From positions 1-9,629 of the forward strand of contig JAHEDF010000121.1 of assembly GCA_024641365.1 (NCBI GenBank): a stretch of 9,629 bases of DNA, in the 5' to 3' direction. The notes below the pieces were generated by a model. That model was given only the letters and a program-made list of their open reading frames with translations. It was not told where the DNA came from and made no database searches. Made by a program: the position numbers and the translations under genes. Of the stretch, positions 7,417 to 9,629 are shown one piece after another (the stretch's first letter is position 1; each line of letters starts with the position of its first letter). Origin of the DNA: Planctomycetota bacterium. Lineage in GTDB: Bacteria > Planctomycetota > UBA11346.

Positions 7417-7439
7417 CTCCTAAAATGGTCCTGTGGACC
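7417..7439 (-). promoter_or_regulatory. Leader hairpin and ribosome site of copy A
   Basis: In the minus-strand transcript GGUCC-ACA-GGACC (7439-7427) is followed six bases later by GGAG (7420-7417) and the ATG at 7410. The same arrangement precedes copy B. It may set mRNA stability or translation, or be a DNA operator. Confidence 0.5.
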
Positions 7440-7479
7440 GGGTTGGATTAAGTAGTGGGGTATAGAACGACAGAATTGA

Positions 7480-7508
7480 ATTTTGGCGATATTTCTTTTC
7501 GCCAAAAT
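7480..7508. promoter_or_regulatory. Ten-base inverted repeat upstream of copy A
   Basis: ATTTTGGCGA (7480-7489) faces TCGCCAAAAT (7499-7508) across nine bases. It lies 69-98 bases upstream of the copy A start and no T-run follows it on either strand, so it looks like an operator or leader structure rather than a terminator. Copy B does not have it at the matching place. Confidence 0.45.
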
Positions 7509-7624
7509 CCATAATGATAACGTCAAATTACTTGTTTGAGTTAGCCAATCTTTATTGACTTGGAAAGAGCGATATGGCTCTAGAGAAAAAATAGTCTACT
7601 ATCACGTATGCTAAAACTTATACT

Positions 7625-7656
7625 AAAAACACCTCCCAGTTACGGGAGGTGTTTTT
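7625..7656 (-). terminator. Rho-independent terminator of copy B
   Basis: AAAAACACCTCCC (7625-7637) pairs perfectly with GGGAGGTGTTTTT (7644-7656) around a six-base loop. On the minus strand the stem ends in a U-run, 38 bases after the stop of the copy B gene. Because it separates the two copies, copy A should have its own promoter within about 7440-7624. Confidence 0.88.
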
Positions 7657-7694
7657 TAATCGTATATCAACAATTAATTAAAAAAGTCGAATTA

Positions 7695-7946
7695 TTATTC
7701 AGCTTTTTTATTTTCTTTTGCAGCAGCGACATATTTATCAGGGTCTTTTTCAACAGCGGTTTTACATTTGCCACAGCAAACGGCGATAGCGACTTTTCCA
7801 GAATCTTGTTCAACGGTTGCTACTTTCGAGCCGTCGACTTCTTTACCGGATTTTGGACACACAGTGTTAGCTGGTTTGTCATCGGCAAATCCGGCACCAG
7901 CGGTGGCGAATAAGAGGCCGAGAGCGAGGGTCATTGCGGTACGCAT
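7695..7946 (-). CDS. Small secreted four-cysteine protein, YHS-like (copy B)
   Basis: An 83-residue paralog of the 7153-7410 product. The signal peptide MRTAMTLALGLLFATAGAGFA is likely cut after A21 before DDKP. The mature part has C30PKS33GKEVDG, then C57C58GKC61, then VEKDPDKYV. This is closer to the classic YHS pattern (CPxxG, CCxxC, EKDPxKY) than copy A: it has Ser where A has its second cysteine and an extra Cys where A has Ser59. Both mature proteins keep four cysteines. Metal or thiol function outside the cytoplasm is inferred. I start at 7946, not at the in-frame ATG at 8030, because GGAG (7958-7955) sits eight bases upstream and the signal peptide then aligns with copy A. A terminator at 7625-7656 makes it a separate unit. 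Confidence 0.8.
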   Translation of the reverse strand: MRTAMTLALGLLFATAGAGFADDKPANTVCPKSGKEVDGSKVATVEQDSGKVAIAVCCGKCKTAVEKDPDKYVAAAKENKKAE

Positions 7947-7954
7947 GAAGAATA

Positions 7955-7980
7955 CTCCGAAAAGTGGTCCAATATGGACC
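7955..7980 (-). promoter_or_regulatory. Leader hairpin and ribosome site of copy B
   Basis: In the transcript GGUCCA-UAU-UGGACC (7980-7966) stands seven bases before GGAG (7958-7955). Compared with copy A the stem gains one pair (A-U) while the GGUCC/GGACC core is unchanged, so pairing has been kept although the loop changed. Confidence 0.5.
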
Positions 7981-8057
7981 GGGTTTGTTAGTAGTGAGGA
8001 GATGGTCGAAGGATGGAGGTCATCATTCAACTCTGCAACTAGGGAATGTCATGGCTT

Positions 8058-8080
8058 AAACCACTGTTCCACAGTGATTT
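8058..8080 (-). terminator. Possible terminator of the rRNA methyltransferase gene
   Basis: On the minus strand AAATCACTGT pairs with ACAGTGGTTT (one G-T pair) around a GGA loop, 48 bases after the stop at 8129. The U-run is only three bases, so it is weak. A third copy of the arm, ACAGTGG at 8095-8101, lies upstream in the transcript and could pair with the same partner instead. Confidence 0.45.
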
Positions 8081-8128
8081 ATTGTTGAACATAGACAGTG
8101 GAATTGCATGTAAGTACAGTAATATAAT

Positions 8129-9334
8129 CTAGATATGCTTAAAACAGGCGATTCGGTATGGGCGGCTTTCAGGAAATCCTTTGCTGACGGGAATGTCAGG
8201 TGCGAGAGCAGGAGCAGAAATTTCTTGGATAGTTTTTCCTGCGGAATTAGACGCGGACAAACATTTCTCACGTAACGGGTAGGGCTTGCCGCCAATCGTA
8301 TTGCAGCAGGCCACTAATAATCCCGCAGGAGCTAAACGCGCACATGCGAGTGTTAATATCTCTTCATAATCACGTCGTAATATCCAGCCATCGCCGCCTT
8401 GAGCAGCTGTTGGCGGGTCGCAAATAATAATATCAAATTCATCCTGACAGCTTGATAAATAGCGCCTACAATCGCTTTGAACAATGGTGTGACGATCGGC
8501 TACATTATTTAATTGCGCTGTTTCCTGTGCACGAGCCAATGCTGGTGCTGAAAGATCAACGTCAGTCGCATGAGCCGCACCAACATGTAATAAATAAATA
8601 GAAAATGAGCCTGTGTAAGCGAATAAATTTAAGACACGTTTACCAACTGCTTGTGGAGCAAGCCACGCACGCGTTGCCCGTTGATCCACATAAATGCCAG
8701 TCGCCAATCCTGAAAATGGTCGGAGTGGATAAATGACGCCTAATTCTTTTGCGTAAATAACGGCATCAGGATCGACTGTCCCACCACCATGGCGATGCGA
8801 AGTCGTATCAGCTTTTCGTAAATCATCTTTGTGATCACGCTTAATAATAATCGCATCCGGATACCGACGTTGTAAACTACGGCATAATGCATCAGCGTAA
8901 GGAACCGCGCAATCAGCCTGTATTAACACGACAAACACTGAGGCGTACCGTTCTATGCGAATACCTGGTAAATAATCACTTTCACTATGAACGACGCGAT
9001 AACAGTTTGTATCAGCATCATCATGCAGTTGCGCACGTCGTTCTAATGCCCGCGATAATGCTTGCGCAGGTACATACGGCATATCCGGACGACGATGATA
9101 AACGCGCGCACAAATTTCATGCGCTGGATCTGCTAAAGCAGATGCTAATCGTTTGCCGCCTTCATCAATTAAAGTAACGGGTTCGCCAGCATGTAATTTT
9201 TCTAGACCTTTGGTAAAGCGATCTGGACGTACCCAGGGGTGGCCATCAGCAATAAATCGAGCAGTCGTGCGCGACACCTGTAACGTGCGCATGTCATGAT
9301 CCCGCATTATTTCTTCATTGTCTTCAAATATCAT
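8129..9334 (-). CDS. rlmI: RlmI/RlmK-family class I SAM-dependent rRNA methyltransferase
   Basis: Cytoplasmic enzyme likely to methylate 23S rRNA; E. coli RlmI makes m5C1962. The 401 residues match RlmI (about 396). An N-terminal PUA-like RNA-binding domain covers about 15-85 (GHPWV at 31-35). A central domain follows, with TGIYVDQR at 212-219, the family's GxFLDQR motif. The Rossmann methyltransferase part has NLFAYTGSFS at 236-245 (SAM-binding motif I), D260 at the end of strand 2, CDPPT at 305-309 (motif IV) and VACCNT at 341-346, where RlmI has a Ser-Cys-Ser motif. Met1, Met10 and Met15 are all possible starts and none has a good SD. hisI ends 51 bases upstream on the same strand, so co-transcription is likely. 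Exact target base not shown by sequence; another member of the family is possible. Confidence 0.84.
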   Translation of the reverse strand: MIFEDNEEIMRDHDMRTLQVSRTTARFIADGHPWVRPDRFTKGLEKLHAGEPVTLIDEGGKRLASALADPAHEICARVYHRRPDMPYVPAQALSRALERRAQLHDDADTNCYRVVHSESDYLPGIRIERYASVFVVLIQADCAVPYADALCRSLQRRYPDAIIIKRDHKDDLRKADTTSHRHGGGTVDPDAVIYAKELGVIYPLRPFSGLATGIYVDQRATRAWLAPQAVGKRVLNLFAYTGSFSIYLLHVGAAHATDVDLSAPALARAQETAQLNNVADRHTIVQSDCRRYLSSCQDEFDIIICDPPTAAQGGDGWILRRDYEEILTLACARLAPAGLLVACCNTIGGKPYPLREKCLSASNSAGKTIQEISAPALAPDIPVSKGFPESRPYRIACFKHI

Positions 9335-9371
9335 CTCACATCTCGTCCATTAGAAATTAATTTGTATGAAT

Positions 9372-9397
9372 TTATTTTTCAGCAATTATTTTTCAGC
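9372..9397 (-). repeat. Twelve-base tandem duplication at the hisI stop codon
   Basis: TTATTTTTCAGC (plus strand) occurs at 9372-9383 and 9386-9397. On the minus strand this is GCTGAAAAATAA twice; the first copy encodes the last residues Ala-Glu-Lys and the stop. It looks like a small slippage duplication of the gene's end. Confidence 0.6.
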
Positions 9398-9629
9398 GAT
9401 AAGTGGTTTATCACAAAAGACGCTGCCATTGCTGTCGATGCGATTTGAAAAACAGGACCGCCGTAGTTGGTGACAAGCAGGTCCTGGAGCATCAACTACA
9501 TAGAGCACGACATCACCATCGCAGTCGGTTCGCACCTCAATTATTTTTTGTTTATAACCACTGGTTTCGCCCTTCACCCACAGCCCGCCGCGACTTCGGC
9601 TAAAATAGGTCGCGGTGCCGGTGCGTAGT
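9386..9629 (-). CDS. hisI: Phosphoribosyl-AMP cyclohydrolase, 3' part (5' end outside the window)
   Basis: Third enzyme activity of histidine biosynthesis in the cytoplasm: opens the adenine ring of PR-AMP. The 80 visible codons run in frame to the window edge. They contain the family signature: [10 protein letters not shown], then KGETSG, then DCDGD with the metal-binding aspartates and first zinc-ligand Cys, then [10 protein letters not shown] with the other two cysteines. The usual CHTG is CHQL here, while the ligand residues remain. The protein ends soon after SCF, so this is the stand-alone form and not a HisIE fusion. A GTG at 9577 is only an internal valine codon of the conserved region, not the start. 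It lies just upstream of the methyltransferase gene on the same strand. Confidence 0.92.
   Translation of the reverse strand, partial: LRTGTATYFSRSRGGLWVKGETSGYKQKIIEVRTDCDGDVVLYVVDAPGPACHQLRRSCFSNRIDSNGSVFCDKPLIAEK

Larger units (their letters stand above)
7091..7996. repeat. Tandem duplication of a whole gene unit (leader, CDS, terminator)
   Basis: Two head-to-tail minus-strand units, about 7091-7457 and 7625-7996, share the same order: CACTACT, AACCCGGTCCA hairpin, GGAGTAT ribosome site, a paralogous signal-peptide/four-cysteine gene, and a terminator built on AAAACACCTC. The units remain alignable at DNA level outside the coding region but differ at many positions, so the duplication is old yet the noncoding parts have been kept. 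Confidence 0.7.

Noticed and set aside
7411..7446. Lipoprotein signal for copy A because of C19
   Set aside because: The residues before C19 (TAGV) do not fit a lipobox and the signal is better read as Sec type with cleavage after A21.
7947..8030. 28-residue extension of copy B from 8030
   Set aside because: The extension runs through the leader hairpin and ribosome site shared with copy A and would bury the signal peptide.
9386..9577. Stand-alone 63-residue gene from the GTG at 9577
   Set aside because: The frame stays open to the window edge and encodes conserved HisI residues ([10 protein letters not shown]) upstream, so it is the tail of hisI.

Overview
The window is ordinary bacterial chromosome, GC by eye in the mid-40s percent, with no phage, IS, CRISPR or RNA genes seen. 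The organism cannot be fixed from the sequence. A GntR-type DNA-binding domain fused to a LacI-like sensor, weak or absent Shine-Dalgarno (SD) sequences on most large genes, and small secreted YHS-like cysteine proteins would fit a Verrucomicrobiota/PVC-type bacterium. That is a low-confidence impression and a gammaproteobacterium is not excluded.

Layout. (1) 8-2782, minus: FAD/Fe-S D-lactate dehydrogenase of the Dld-II type. (2) 2783-3720: a 938-base stretch without a recognisable gene. It holds a good promoter for the dehydrogenase, a dyad in its leader, a 65-base imperfect hairpin and an operator-like cluster of TGGT/ACCA half-sites just before the next gene. (3) 3721-4893, plus: GntR-LacI hybrid repressor, ending 9 bases from (4) 4903-5724, minus: a Nudix protein resembling NUDT22/AtNUDX9 UDP-sugar diphosphatases. 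(5) 5809-7038, plus: threonine ammonia-lyase with a C-terminal ACT domain, divergent from the Nudix gene and closed by a strong bidirectional terminator. (6) 7153-7410 and 7695-7946, minus: two paralogous, secreted, four-cysteine small proteins, tandemly duplicated together with a hairpin leader and a terminator. (7) 8129-9334, minus: RlmI-family rRNA methyltransferase. (8) 9386-9629, minus: the 3' two-thirds or so of hisI, cut by the window edge.

How the genes relate. Dld, IlvA and HisI are central or amino-acid metabolism, and RlmI acts on the ribosome. The hybrid regulator is the nearest candidate to control the divergent dehydrogenase, but the operator-like cluster lies in front of the regulator itself, so self-control is better supported. 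The most unusual part is the pair of small secreted cysteine proteins: leader hairpin, ribosome site, coding region and terminator are all duplicated, and one cysteine has moved between positions.
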